NCBI RefSeq assembly: GCF_904849725.1
Contig: NC_058520.1
Location: 533,872,083 to 533,936,082 of the forward strand
DNA: 64,000 nucleotides
Direction: 5' to 3'
Source: Hordeum vulgare subsp. vulgare
Taxonomy: Eukaryota; Streptophyta; Magnoliopsida; Poales; Poaceae
Numbering within the stretch: the stretch's first letter is position 1; every line of letters begins with the position of its first letter. Shown piece after piece: positions 34,748-46,100 of the stretch. The notes below the pieces were generated by a model. It did not search any database. It saw only the letters and a list, made by a program, of their open reading frames with translations, and was not told the DNA's origin. The translations under genes were made by a program, and so were the position numbers.

Positions 34748-35943
34748 GTGGCCAACTTTTACCGGGAATGTAAGAGCAAGGAGTTAAGTAAAGACCTTAC
34801 CCATGTATGTGTGGCCTTCACCACCCAAGCTTTCGATGCTCGGTACAACAAACTATTTGCAGCGGTGAATGACGGGGGAAAAGAATTCTTAACCAGGAAT
34901 TTCTGCGAGAAGCACAAGTGGGCACGGGCTCATGATGATGGAGGAAGGCGGTATGGCGACATGACGAGCAACTTGGTTGAATGTTTCAACAACGTGCTCA
35001 AGGGTGCTTGTTCCTTACCTATGATAGCAATAGTGGAGTATACATTCTTCAAGCTTAATGAATACTTTTAGAGTCATTCGGAAGAGACTGCCAAGTGGAT
35101 AGGTGAGAAAATGGATTCTCCGGCGAAGGTTGATGAATGGCTTCAGTTACAAGCAACTAAGTGCTCGCAACAAAAAATTATCACATTCGACAGAAATGAA
35201 ATGAAATATCAAGTCGACGAGCCAGGTGGCACAACACAAGACGACCATTCATATGGTGGTGCCGCATTTGAGGTGCACCTCAAGACACGGTGGTGCCAGT
35301 GCGAGAGGCCTAGTAAGTATCATTGGCCATGCTCACATTTGATAACAGCGGCGAAGGCGACACACATAGCAGTTTGCAATGGGAAAACCGTGCGGATGCA
35401 AGAGTTCCATGTGGAAGCTGCTAGATTGAGATGGGCTCCTCGGTTTCACCCTTTCTTAGACCAATCACAATGGCCTGAGTATCATGGCACCCATATTAAG
35501 CCAGACCCTGTTTTGACGGTGGAGACCAAGGGTAGAAGGAGAACTAAGAGGTTCAAGGGTGTTATGGATGACCTTGCTGGATACACTGGCATGAATCAAT
35601 TTGGTAGCTGTCATTTCATGGAGGCTCTTGATACTAACAACTGTGGGGTGTGCGATGAAGGGCGTCACAACACGCGGACATGCAAGAAAAGGAAAACGTT
35701 GAATGGGGCATTCCTAGAAGTAGCAGTAGAGATAGGACAAGTCGTGGACGAGGATCTGATGGTGGTGGACGAAGAGGAAGCACAAGTTCTAGAGGTCGTG
35801 TTGGTGGACGTAGAGGAAGCACAAGTTTTAGAGGTCATGGTGGTGGTCGTAGAGGAAGCACAAGTTCTAGAGGTGGTGTTCGTCGTAGAAGACATGGTTA
35901 TAATGGATCGGCATTTGGTTATTTGCTTAATCCATATGGTTGA
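34748..35943 (+). pseudogene. MULE transposase (mudrA-type), 3' part
   Basis: Continuation of the transposase after Angela-1. The ATTTC duplication joins HF to VANFYRECKSK in frame. It contains the third catalytic residue (Glu in SNLVECFNN, about 34979), a SWIM zinc finger (WCQCERPSKYHWPCSHLI, about 35290-35345) and a CCHC knuckle (CGVCDEGRHNTRTC, about 35644-35685). An Arg-Gly/Ser repeat tail (RGSTSSRG repeated) lies in a different frame and ends at 35943. Breaks are TAG at 35069 and a frameshift near 35700. An open frame starting at 34673 begins inside the LTR; that start is not the gene's own. Domain order agrees with autonomous plant MULE transposases. Confidence 0.9.
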
Positions 35944-36053
35944 TAGAAGATGGTATATTATGTGATTTCATGTAATATTTTCGTTCATACAAGTCACTAA
36001 TATCTTGTAATATTTTTTGTTGTATTTTGCTAACAATTATTCATTTTGTAGGC

Positions 36054-36684
36054 ATGGCTTCATTCGGTTCCATGACGAGGCCACCGTGCGCCGACCAAGA
36101 GGACATGCCAAAGACGTGGAAAGAGGCCGAATTGGACAACATCAAGGAGAAGGATGTGCCAACACCACAATGCTGGTGCGGTGATGTTTGCAAGGTGAAG
36201 GTGGCCACTGACCGTAAAAAGGAATGGACAGAAGGCAGAAAATTTTTCGTGTGTCCCAACTACGCACATGACCGTGCACGGCCAACTAACGCATATGACC
36301 TACCACCGGTATGTTAGATGTCACATTCAAATATTCTCAATTTGTTTGAACTTATATACTAATTCAAACACTTTTATTATGTAGTCGCCTCCGCCTCTTT
36401 GCAAGTACTTCACTTGGATAGATCAAGAAGTACCAGAACGTGTCCAAGAGGACCAATATCGAGACGCCATGTGGAGGCAACGCCTATTCAATGAAGCTTT
36501 ATTACGTGAGGAGGAGAGGGAGCATCGTGAGAAGGATAAGAAGGAGCGTGAGGATGAGAAGAAGCGCAAGGATAAGGAGGCGCGCAAAGAAGAAAGGGCA
36601 AGAAAGCTTGAGAGGGCTCGTGATGCACAAGCAGAAGACAAGGCACACGATAAAAAGGGAAAATGGCCACGTACTACTCAGTAG
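36054..36684 (+). CDS. GRF-type zinc-finger, coiled-coil protein of the MULE
   Basis: Two exons, 36054-36308 and 36385-36684, with a 76-base GT-AG intron (CACCG/GTATGT, TTATGTAG/TCGCCT) give 184 residues in phase. Exon 1 has a GRF zinc finger: PQCWCGDVCKVKV, then GRKFFVCPNYA. Exon 2 has KYFTWIDQEVP, then a long highly charged helix (LREEEREHREKDKKEREDEK and on), probably coiled coil. GRF fingers bind single-stranded nucleic acid in several proteins; the role here is unknown. It lies 110 bases after the transposase and reads the same way. A TTTTGTAG/G junction directly before the ATG may be a leader-intron acceptor. No stop or frameshift was found. Confidence 0.7.
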
Positions 36685-36943
36685 AAAATGAGCACCGCGT
36701 CGATGAACTAGTCGTGAACTTATGTGTGGTGACTATGTATGTGAACTTATCGTTGTCGAGACTATGTATGTGTCCCAAATGTGTGGTGAACTTATCGTTG
36801 TCGAGACTATGTATGTGGACTTATTGTTGTCGAGACTATTTTTGATATTTCTAAGCACAAAGTTGGACACATACTGGATTTTCTGATGTGAGCACAAAGT
36901 TGAACTCAAGTTGATGCAAACCTCATGCTTCTTTTCTGTGCAC
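36685..36943. other. Spacer after the GRF gene with short repeats
   Basis: It contains repeated words TTATCGTTGTCGAGACTATGTATGTG (three imperfect copies at about 36746-36835). It is probably the 3' UTR of the GRF gene; no gene is seen. Confidence 0.5.
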
Positions 36944-37470
36944 ACCCAGATGCCAAGGTTTGTGACGTTTGGCAGTCTCGCCACACCACCAGACGCCAGG
37001 GACCCTGGCGTCTCACTTGTTCATTTTAGTGCGAAGTTACTGGCTTTTATATGAACACCCAAACACTAGGGTTTGTGGCGTTTGTCCCTCTGGCCACACA
37101 CCACCAGACGCCACGGACCCTGGCGTCTCACTTGTTCATTTTAGTGCAAAGCTACTGGCTTCTCTGTGCGCACCCAGACGCCAGGGTTTGTGCTGTTTAG
37201 CCCTCTGGCCACACACCACCTGACGCCAAGGACCCTGGCGTCTCACTTGTTCATTTTAGTGCAAAGTTACTGCCTTTCTGTGCACACCCAGTCGCCAGGG
37301 TCTGTGGCATTTGGCCCTCTGGCCACACCACCAGACGCCACGGACCCTGTCGTCTCACTTGTCCATTTTAGTCCAAAGGTACTGGTCTTTCCTTGCACAC
37401 CCAGACACCAGGGTCTGTGGCGTTTGGCCCTTTGGCCACACCACCAGACGCCGTGAACCCTGCTTGTATA
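36944..37470 (+). repeat. Tandem array derived from the MULE terminal repeat, 113-115 bp units
   Basis: Units start at 36944, 37057, 37172, 37286 and 37399 (spacings 113, 115, 114, 113), the last one partial. Each has CCCAGACGCCAGGGT, TGTGGCGTTTGGCCC, then CCAGACGCCACGGACCCTGGCGTCTC, and a spacer with CACTTGTTCATTTTAGTGCAAAG. The first part matches the right terminal repeat around 62850-62913 on the same strand. So part of the element's end was copied inward and amplified. The array is followed by a leader like that of the transposase gene. Confidence 0.85.
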
Positions 37471-37479
37471 TGTGGTGGA

Positions 37480-37760
37480 GTGTTGGTGCGGGTCCCGCCA
37501 CACTCACTTTCCCCTACCATTCACCCGAGCTTGCTGCTTCATTTCCGCTCTCCTCCTATCTCCTTCCCCTCAAGACCCCCATCGAATCCTCGTGAGAAGG
37601 TGATTCCCTAACATAAATATTTCCATAACTTTGTTCCTTGTAGTATTCTCCTCCGATTCATCCAATTTTTTTTGTTAAATCTTCTTATTATGCTACATTT
37701 TTTACATCTTACATTATTTACATCTTAGAGAAACCCTGGTTTAAACTTTCCACTAAATGC
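37480..37760 (+). promoter_or_regulatory. Leader region duplicated from the transposase gene
   Basis: It matches 23600-23850: pyrimidine-rich CCTCTC stretch, CTCAA..CC..CGAATCCTC, TGTTCCTTGTAGTATTCTCC, GATTCATCCAATTTTTTTTG, TTAAATCTT and GAGAAACCCT. Following a terminal-repeat-like array, this reproduces the arrangement at the left end. It probably acted as a promoter and leader (with intron start GTGATT or GTAGTATTC) for the next gene. Confidence 0.6.
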
Positions 37761-37804
37761 AGGATAGTTAGTGTGTATTGAATAGTTATTGTCTGAAATG
37801 GGGG

Positions 37805-38234
37805 ATGAGACTGTTCATTTACGTTGAGGTTTGTGCTCAGGCGGCGGCGAAGTGTGAATGCGAATTTATTGAGGAAAAAATGACCTACTGGGTGGCAGCC
37901 GTTGATGCGTTGAATGCGGCATGTAGAGACTTTTCAAACTACTGTTTTTGTAAGGATGTTGCGGAAAAAAATCGACAAAAAGGAGAGCGAGATCAACAAG
38001 CTGAAGAAGAGGGAAAAAGATTGTCGACGTGATCTTGCAATGCAAGTTGCATTGTGTGCAACAAGGGAAGAACATGAGCGGTTTAACATTCACAACCTTG
38101 ACCAGGTCATTGATTGGTTAGTGAGGCAACCTTTTTCGCCACTGCTGAAGCAGGCTTCTCGTTGGGCATGGGTTAAAGAAAGAAATGATGTCATTTCTTG
38201 CAATCCTGGACCTAACAACAATGAGCCTATGTAA
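37805..38234 (+). pseudogene. Small coiled-coil protein gene of the MULE, frameshifted
   Basis: Two overlapping frames appear to be one gene. The first gives MRLFIYVEVCAQAAAKCECE through ALNAACRDFSNYCF. The second, shifted by one base near 37955, gives a basic helical stretch (KKIDKKESEINKLKKREKD), then HERFNIHNLDQVIDWLV and ends NNNEPM at 38234. An unrecognised short intron instead of a frameshift is possible. I do not recognise the family. Its leader duplicates that of the transposase, and it converges with the PMD gene on the other strand. Confidence 0.5.
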
Positions 38235-38584
38235 TCTTTGTCATTTGGAACTAGAATGACATGTATCCATCAGCCTGTTATGTAATTTTATGATGAGAAC
38301 TATGTAATCTTTATCATTTGAACTATGTAATCTTTATCATTTGAACTATGTAATATTTATCATTTGAACTGTGTAATCTTTATCATTCATAACAAATACA
38401 CAAATTAAAGATAACATAATAGGTGCACTTCATTTCATTTCACGACAAATTCATGAATTCAAGATAACATAAGGTGTTCACTACATGACAAGTTCACGAA
38501 TTCAAGATAACATAGGTGTTCACTACACGACAAGTTCACTTCATGACAGGTTCACAAATTAAAGATAACATGTCAATGGCACTT
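38235..38584. repeat. Convergent 3' ends with two short tandem arrays
   Basis: 38301-38392 holds four copies of a 23-base unit (TATGTAATCTTTATCATTTG plus AAC). 38440-38570 holds two to three imperfect copies of a unit of about 45 bases (AATTCAAGATAACAT, GGTGTTCACTACA.GACAAG). It lies between the + strand small gene and the - strand PMD gene. Confidence 0.8.
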
Positions 38585-38588
38585 CACT

Positions 38589-39082
38589 TCACTTCCTTCT
38601 TCCTCTCTTCGTGGTTTTCCCCTTTCTTGTAGGCACTTCCTCCTCCTCTTCTTCACTAGACTCCACTTCTACCTCCTCCTCTTCTTCACTAGACTCCACT
38701 TCTACCTCCTCCTCTTCCCCTTCTATGTCTTCCTCCTCTTCCTCTTCCTCGTCTTCATATTCTTCCATATAGCGTATCCCCTTAGGCAAAATCTAACGAC
38801 TATACTCAGGACTACAAATTCGAGAATTTAATCTCTTCTTTCTCGCCACACGTGGTGTCTTCTTCCTGGGCTGTGACGGCTCTGGAGCATCAATATCTAC
38901 CTCATGCTCCTGTGTCGTCTCCTCTTCTATTTGTTCCTTTTCTTCTGTGTCATTGATGGTCAGATGTCGACGTCGAGCTCTAGAGGAGCAGCTAGTACCA
39001 ACTGTAAACACATCCACGGACTGAGCACCATGGCAAGAAATCATAGCTCCCCACTTGTGGAACCTTGCTTTAAACTTCCGAG
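38589..39082 (-). pseudogene. Plant mobile domain (PMD) gene, last exon
   Basis: This is the C-terminal exon of the gene whose other exons lie at 59955-61954. It reads KFKARFHKWGAM, a basic segment (SSRARRRHLTIND), Ser/Pro/Lys-rich sequence, a stop (TAG at 38793), then PKGIRYMEEYEDEEEE and an acidic repeat (EEVEVESSEEEE twice) with a basic end (RKGKTTKRGRRK). Acidic and basic low-complexity tails are usual in transposon-borne PMD proteins. The acceptor is near 39082 but not certain. The Maximus-like insertion sits 66 bases upstream, in the preceding intron. Confidence 0.7.
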
Positions 39083-39143
39083 ACAATAGAAAACACTATG
39101 TTAGACGCAAATAACTAATCCATTAACACAAACATTTGTAAAA

Positions 39144-39148
39144 CATGG
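39144..39148. repeat. Maximus-like element target duplication, left
   Basis: CATGG, repeated exactly at 59944-59948. Confidence 0.93.
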
Positions 39149-40592
39149 TGTTAGGGCATATTTATGCCTAAGTAATTTTGGTGATTGATGGTGTGTGTTA
39201 AGATTTCAGATTTCAGATTTCATATAACACATGTCAACGGCACGACTCGCCCCCCTCCATGGAACAGAAGCACTGTGTACTCTACGATTCTCTTTCTTTG
39301 AGTCATACGATCGCCGTACTATTAAGAGGGGACCCGTAGTGGAAAGGTTTGGGTGGAATCAATCTTGCACGCACACACTTTATCTCCTTTCCCTTTCCCT
39401 GCAACTTTGGAGTGGTTCCCGCCTCTGGTTTATCTCCTCTAAGCAAAAAGGTCTCTTAGCGGTAGTACCGCTGTCCCTCGCGGTAGTACCGCTAGAGCTG
39501 GCGGTAGTACCGCTAGCCCTAGCGGTAGTACCGCTGTGCTCGCGGTAGTACCGCCCCTGGTCAGCGGTAGTACCGCTCCAGGAACTTAGTACCGCATTCC
39601 TAGCGGTTGTACTTCGTCGGACTTTTTGCGAAGACTTTCTTGGCAGTGGTTGGCCCAGTAGTGCATCTGCACTACCATGGGCCCAGCTGTAGTACCACTG
39701 CTGCCAGCGGTAGTACCGTTGGAGTGCCAGCGGTAGTATCGCTGCAGCCAGCGGTAGTACCGCTGGAGTGCTAGCGGTAGTACCGCTGCAGCCAGCGGTA
39801 GTACCGCTAGGCTCGGGCTGTGAGTGGGAAAACGGTTGGATTTTTCCCCCACTATATAAGGGGTTCTTCTTGCTCTAGAACCCTACCTTTGACCCCTCCC
39901 AAGCTCCATTGTTGCTCCCTAAGCTCAAAAGTGCCCGATCTCTCTCCCTAGCCAATCAAACTTCTTGATTCTCTAGGGATTGGTTGAGAAGGCCTAGATC
40001 CACACTTCCACCAAGAGAAAAATTGATTCCCCCACCAATCCCTTGCGGATCTTGTTACTCTTGGGTGTTTGAGCACCCTAGACGGTTGAGGTCACCTCGG
40101 AGCCACATTCCATTGTGGTGAAGCTTCGTGGTCTTGTTGGCAGCCTCCATGCTTTGTGTGGAGTTTGCCCCAACCTTGTTTGTAAAGGTTCGGTCGTCGC
40201 CTTCAAGGGCACCTATAGTGGAATCACGATACCTCGCATCGTGTGAGGGCGTGAGGAGAATACGGTGGCCCTAGTGGCTTATTGGGGAGCATTGTGCCTC
40301 CACACCGCTCCAACGGAGACGTACTTCCTGTCAATGGGAAGGAACTTCGGTAACACATCCTCGTCATCATTGGTTCCACTTGTGGTTATCTCTAACCTTT
40401 ACATTGTGTATGCTTATGTTGTTGTGTATCTCTTACTTGTCTTAGTTATCTTTGTTGTTAGCATCATATAGGTTCACCTCTTTGTTGTCATTTTAGTGAA
40501 CCCTTATGTTGCTTACCCTAACTTGCTAAGATTAATTAAAAAGTGTTCGTTGCCTATTCACCCCCCTCTAGTCAACCATATTGATCCTTTCA
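39149..40592 (+). repeat. Maximus-like 5' LTR with near-palindromic repeats
   Basis: TGTTAGGGC..ATCCTTTCA. Positions about 39458-39815 hold around twelve copies of a 13-base near-palindrome, GCGGTAGTACCGC, separated by 5-12 bases. TATATAAG at 39853-39860 is the TATA box just after the array. It lacks 23 bases (ACATTACTGCAAAGG and on) found in the 3' LTR near 58493. Confidence 0.93.
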
Positions 40593-40594
40593 AT

Positions 40595-40607
40595 TGGTAT
40601 CAGAGCC
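40595..40607 (+). other. Maximus-like primer binding site
   Basis: TGGTATCAGAGCC, two bases after the LTR, is a perfect initiator methionine tRNA complement. Confidence 0.92.
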
Positions 40608-40643
40608 ACGTCTCTTTATTAAGGGTTTCACCACCCGAAGAGT

Positions 40644-43184
40644 ATGGAAGATGATGAGGGAGTTCCCCGTGCGCAAATCGAGACCATGGACTTGACTTCG
40701 ATCACAAGGGATGACTTGAATACGGCTATGGCCGCACACAAGACGTCCTTGATGAACGAGGTCAAGACCATGCTTAAAGAGTTAATTGAGGGAATTAAAA
40801 GTTCTCCTGAACTGGCGTTGGTGGTTAAACCCACCAACAAAGATTCGGAGGCCAATTCCTTTAGGGAAACGGCTAAAGGTATGCAACCTTCCCCTCCTCT
40901 CAAAAATGATGGGAATGGGACTTATGCATCTGTTCCACCACCCTTGGCCTATGGAGGACCGGTTCCCACACCGCGTCTTAATCATGTTGGTCCTCCTCCT
41001 AAGCTTGTAAAAGGTGATTTTGCTAACTGTGTATTTTCTATTAAGTCTCATTTGAATCACAGCTCAACAAATTTGTGGAGAATCATCGAGCAAGGCTATT
41101 ATCCCCATGACCCAAGCAACCTCACTCCAAGAGAAGAAGCGGACAATCAATATAATCACTCCGCATTGTTTATTCTCCAGTACGCAGTGCCACCTGAAGA
41201 TCTTCCTCACTTGCGTCCCTTCACTTTGGCCAAAGACTGTTGGGAGCACATTATGGTGTTGTACAAGGGAATCTCAAGCATTCAACGGTCCAACTATGAA
41301 GTGGTACTTGATAAGGCCGATGAGTTTGTGATGAAGGAAGATGAGGACCCTCGTGATCTCTATCGAAGGGTGACTGCTATTGCTGTGGCTCTCAAGGACC
41401 ATGGGAGCAAGGATGTGGATGATACATGGGTCAAGCGCAAGTTTCTCAAGGCCATCATGCCTTTCAACAAAGCCATGTCATCTGTCATTCGCCAACGACC
41501 AGATTTCCACTCCTTGTCTTCTAGTGAGGTGTTGGATGAATTCATTGCAATGTCAATCAGGAACGAGACAACTGACAATGCACTTGCTCGAGTTCGCTCA
41601 AAGACAGCTTCACCCAACCTTGCATTAAAGGCAAAAGCGGCTTTTGAAGAAGAAGAAGAGGATGAGGAAGAGGAGAGCTGCCCTGAAGACATGAAGTATG
41701 CTTATCATGAGCACATGGCTCTTGCGTCAAGGCAATTCTGGGGCAACAAGAGGAACTCAAGACCCACCTTCACCAAGAACAACTCAAGTGGGTTCAAACC
41801 CAAGCAACGAGTGAGGACATGCTATAACTGTGGTAATGTGAGTCACTTCGTGGCCGAATGTCCCTATGAGAAAAGGGAAGACAACGGGGGCAAGCTCATT
41901 CACAAAGACAAAACCAAGTCATTCCCAAACAAGAACAACTTTGTGAAGAAACCCCACCCAAAGGGTATGGTGGCCCTTGAAGAGTACCCCTCCGATGATG
42001 ATGACGATGATGATATGGTGGCAACTGCAACTGTTGCCATTGCCACCCCCTCTCCCAAGAAGGTGTCTCTCTTCAATGCCCCCAATGAGAACCACATCGC
42101 CAAGTGCCTCATGGCCAAAGGTATCGATCAGGTAACTCCCATCATTAAGACCAACATCGCTACTGCTCCTTCATTATTGAATTGTGTTGATGATAGTGAT
42201 GTTGGGGAACTTAATGAGCATGATCTTGACAAATTTCTGTGCACTATCAAGGGAGAATCCAAGAAGCACTTTGTTGCTCTCTTGGAACAACTGGGTGAGG
42301 CTAATAACCTCATCGAGTCTCGTGAGGAGACCATCTCCGAGCTTCAGGGACATAGTCGTGACTATGCCGATGAGATTGTTGAACTATCTATTGCACTAGA
42401 AAAGGAGCGCACTCTTCGTTTGGCTCTTGAGGAGTCATACAACGATGACTGCGCTAAAATGCAAAAGAAACTAGATCATGATATTGTTCTTACTCGTATG
42501 CTTAAGTCTGAAAAGGATGCTCTTGGGGTTGGCCATGACAGACTCAAAGTGGAGTTTGACACACTTGAGAAGGCTCACAAGGTCTTGAAAGGTGTTCATT
42601 TCTCTCTGAAAGAGTCTCATGATCAACTCCAAGCAAAGCTTACCAAGGAAATCTCTACGTGTCCTCCCTTTGTGTTAATTGATAATGCTTGTACAACTAA
42701 CCCTTGTTGTGAGCATGTACATCTTGTGGAGGAAAATGCCAAGTTAAAGGAGAGACTTGAGAAGGGCCTTGTGTCATGCATACAAGCCAAGAAGAGCCTG
42801 AACGACCTCTTGTGCAATCAAAAGGGTGTGGTAGGAAAGGAGGTACTTGGACTTACCTCCAAATCAAAAATAAAAAGGAGGAACAGGAACAAACGATCCC
42901 CTACCCTCATGGACATCTTTGTCAAAGAGGGCGAAGGGACTCAGGAGGTGAACAGGAACAAGGTGGACGATGGTAACGTCAAGAAGGGCAAAACCATTCC
43001 TACCAACACAGCCGGCAAACTCAATCCTTCCTATGTTTTATGTCGTGCACGTGATGGGCATGTTTATGCGAGATTTGTTGGTTCTTACTATGAGTCCATT
43101 GAATGGGATATTTGGGTTCCTAAGACCCTTGTCTCTAACATTAAAGGACCCATTCAAAAATGGGTACCTAAAACCAAGCCTTGA
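40644..43184 (+). CDS. Maximus-like gag protein
   Basis: 846 residues, open throughout. A helical N-terminus precedes the UBN2-type gag domain (about residues 115-310: LWRIIEQGY, CWEHIMVLYKG, RKFLKAIMP). An acidic patch follows, then a CCHC knuckle (CYNCGNVSHFVAEC, about residues 393-406). A long C-terminal coiled-coil region (LEKERTLRLALEESY and on, about 575-720) follows, then WVPKTKP. The length and the coiled coil fit SIRE-lineage gag. It ends TGA at 43182, while pol continues in the next frame, so the gag-pol link has a frame change that could be programmed or a mutation. It forms the particle shell and binds element RNA. Confidence 0.88.
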   Translation: MEDDEGVPRAQIETMDLTSITRDDLNTAMAAHKTSLMNEVKTMLKELIEGIKSSPELALVVKPTNKDSEANSFRETAKGMQPSPPLKNDGNGTYASVPPPLAYGGPVPTPRLNHVGPPPKLVKGDFANCVFSIKSHLNHSSTNLWRIIEQGYYPHDPSNLTPREEADNQYNHSALFILQYAVPPEDLPHLRPFTLAKDCWEHIMVLYKGISSIQRSNYEVVLDKADEFVMKEDEDPRDLYRRVTAIAVALKDHGSKDVDDTWVKRKFLKAIMPFNKAMSSVIRQRPDFHSLSSSEVLDEFIAMSIRNETTDNALARVRSKTASPNLALKAKAAFEEEEEDEEEESCPEDMKYAYHEHMALASRQFWGNKRNSRPTFTKNNSSGFKPKQRVRTCYNCGNVSHFVAECPYEKREDNGGKLIHKDKTKSFPNKNNFVKKPHPKGMVALEEYPSDDDDDDDMVATATVAIATPSPKKVSLFNAPNENHIAKCLMAKGIDQVTPIIKTNIATAPSLLNCVDDSDVGELNEHDLDKFLCTIKGESKKHFVALLEQLGEANNLIESREETISELQGHSRDYADEIVELSIALEKERTLRLALEESYNDDCAKMQKKLDHDIVLTRMLKSEKDALGVGHDRLKVEFDTLEKAHKVLKGVHFSLKESHDQLQAKLTKEISTCPPFVLIDNACTTNPCCEHVHLVEENAKLKERLEKGLVSCIQAKKSLNDLLCNQKGVVGKEVLGLTSKSKIKRRNRNKRSPTLMDIFVKEGEGTQEVNRNKVDDGNVKKGKTIPTNTAGKLNPSYVLCRARDGHVYARFVGSYYESIEWDIWVPKTLVSNIKGPIQKWVPKTKP

Positions 43185-46100
43185 TCTATTGCAGGAGTTT
43201 GCTTCCGGTGGGGTGTCATGGTTGCTCGATAGTGGAGCAACAAATCATATGACCGGAAGCAAGGACTTAGTGGTGGATGTGCATCCTTCTCCATCTATGC
43301 CCACCCATGTCCAATTCGCCGATGCATCCTCGTCAAAGGTATTGGCATTTGGTAAGGTGGTCATCTCTCAAGAGTTATCTATTGAGAAGGTCATGCTTGT
43401 TGAGTCTCTTGCCTACAATTTACTTTCGGTTCATCAACTTGCAATTATGGGTTTTTCCACATTCTTTAATCTCGATACTGTAGTCCTCTTGTGGAGCAAG
43501 ACTCTTGAAGTAGCCTATGTTGGATATGTCGAAAATGGTCTCTATGTGGTGAACTTTTCAAAGCGACCCACTAAGACTGCGACTTGTCTAATGGCTAAAG
43601 TTGATGTGGGCTAGCTTTGGCATCGCCGACTAGCTCATGTCAATATGAGATCTTTGCAAAGTCTTCTCAAAGGGGACCATATTCGTGGACTAACAAATGT
43701 GAGCTTTGCTAGAGATCGTGCTTGCAGTGCCTGCATTGAAGGAAAGATTCATGAAACTGCTCATCGTCCAACGACTCTCATTTACACTAAGAGGCCATTG
43801 GAGCTCCTCCATATGGATCTTTTCGGTCCTCCATCATTTGATAGTCTTGGAGGCAGAAAGTACTCCTTGGTGATTGTTGATGACTACTCAAGATACACCT
43901 GGGTATATTTCTTCAAGAGGAAGAGTGAGACTCAACAAACTGTCATCAACTTTGCTAATGAAGCTCAATGTCAACATGAAGCAAAGATTTTGATGATTAG
44001 AAGTGACAACGGCACCGAGTTCAAGAACTACACCTTGGATGAGTTTCTAGGTGATGAGGGAATAAAACATCAATATTCAGCACCATATACCCCTCAACAA
44101 AATGGCGTGGCGGAAAGGAAGAACCGGACTTTGATGGATGCTGCAAGAACAATGATGGCAGAATTCAAATCTCGATATAACTTTTGGGCTGAGGCCATCA
44201 ACACAGCATGTCACGCGTCCAATCGGATCTATATCCGCAAAGGCTTGAACAAGACTCGATATGAGATTCTCACCGGAAACAAACCCAATCTCAAGTACTT
44301 CCGGGTATTCGGTTGTAAGTGTTTCATTCTCAAGAAAGGTGCATGTTTAGCTAAATTTGATTCTAGAGCACAAGAGGGCATCTTTGTTGGTTATGCTACA
44401 AACTCTCATGCTTACCGTGTTCTCAACAAGTCCACCGGACTCATTGAGCAGACGTGTAACGTGGAGTTTGATGAAAATAATGGCTCCCAAGTGGAGCAAA
44501 GTGGTTTTTGCGATGTAGGTGATGAAATTCCTCCCCAAGCCATAAGAAGAATGGGGATTGGTCAAATACTCCCCATTGAGGAACCCCTTGTGGCCGAAGG
44601 AGAAGGACAATGCTCTACTCAAGTGGAGCCATCACCCTCACAAGCCCCACACGCTTCCAATGAACAAAGAGAAGACCCTCAACAAGTTGAACAAGCTCAA
44701 GGTCAAGATCAATTGCCCAACGATGGTGATGTGTCCCATGATGTACAAGCACTTACCCAAGGTTCCGAACCTGCTCAAGATGAAGATCAAGTGCAACTAC
44801 AAGATCCAGACCAAATAGAAGCACAAGATCAAGATCAAGAGCAACCACAAGTACAAGGACAAACAAGTGAACCTGCTCAAGTCGAAAATCAAGTTGATCA
44901 GGATACTGTTTCACAATTCCCTTCTGCAGCACCAAAAGCTGGTGCCAAGGGAGGTTCAAGACGCAAGGGCAAGCAAAGTAAACAAGTCGATGCTCCCCAG
45001 TTATCCAATGAAGAACTCTTGGAGCGTCGAGCAGCCAAGATTGCGAACAAGCTGAGAGTCAAGTCACATCTTATGAAGAATGTACTTGGCAGTTTAAAAA
45101 GGGGAGCATCCACCCGTCAACAGATTTGGAATTATTGTGAGCATCACGCGTTTGTTTCGTATTGTGAACCTCAACAAGTACAGGAAGCGCTCGATGATGA
45201 GGATTAGCTTATGGCCATGCATGAAGAACTCAACAACTTCGAGCGTAATCAAGTATGGGATTTAGTGCCAAGACCAAAGGAGGAACATAATGTCATCGGG
45301 ACCAAATGGATTTTCAAAAACAAGCAAGATGCCAATGGGATTGTGATTCGAAACAAGGCAAGATTGGTGGCTCAAGGCTACTCCCAAGTCGATGGTATCG
45401 ACTACGGTGAAACCTTTGCCCCTGTTGCTCGTCTAGAATCTATTCGCATGCTGCTTGCATTTGCTTCTCATCATAATTTCAAATTACAGCAAATGGATGT
45501 GAAAAGTGCTTTTCTTAATGGTCCTTTAAATGAGTTGGTCTATGTCAAACAACCCCCGGATTCGAACATCCCAAGCTCCCCAATCATTTGTACAAACTTA
45601 ATAAGGCGCTCTATGGCCTTAAACAAGCCCCACCTGCATGGTATGAGTATCTTACTGAGTTGTTACAAGATCGTGGGTTTGAAATTGGGAAGATAGATCC
45701 CACTCTTTTTACTAAGAAGGTTAAAGGGGATTTTTTCATATGCCAACTATATGTTGATGATATCATTTTTGGTTCTCCTAACATTTCTTTCAATGAAGAA
45801 TTTGCTGTGCTAATGACCGAGAAATTTGAGATGTCCATGATGGGAGAGTTGAAGTTCTTCCTCGGATTCGAGATTAAACAAGGCTTAGAAGGGACCTTCA
45901 TCAAACAAGCCAAGTACACTCAAGACATGCTCAAAAGGTTCGAGCTCGAAGATGTCAAGCCGGTCAAGTTCCCCATCCCAACAAGATGCAAGCTTGACAG
46001 TGATCCCAATGGTAAAGCAGTGGATCGAAAGGTATATCGCTCCATGATTGGATCCCTCCTTTACCTTTGTGCATCTAGACCAGATATTATGTTGAGTGTA

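Noticed and set aside
38589..38789. Independent small acidic protein gene
   Set aside because: It is in frame with the upstream PMD exon after a single stop and resembles PMD tails, so it is better read as the end of that gene.
39458..39815. CRISPR-like regular repeats
   Set aside because: Spacing is irregular, spacers are repeats of each other, and the setting is a plant LTR; they are satellite-like repeats in a retrotransposon.
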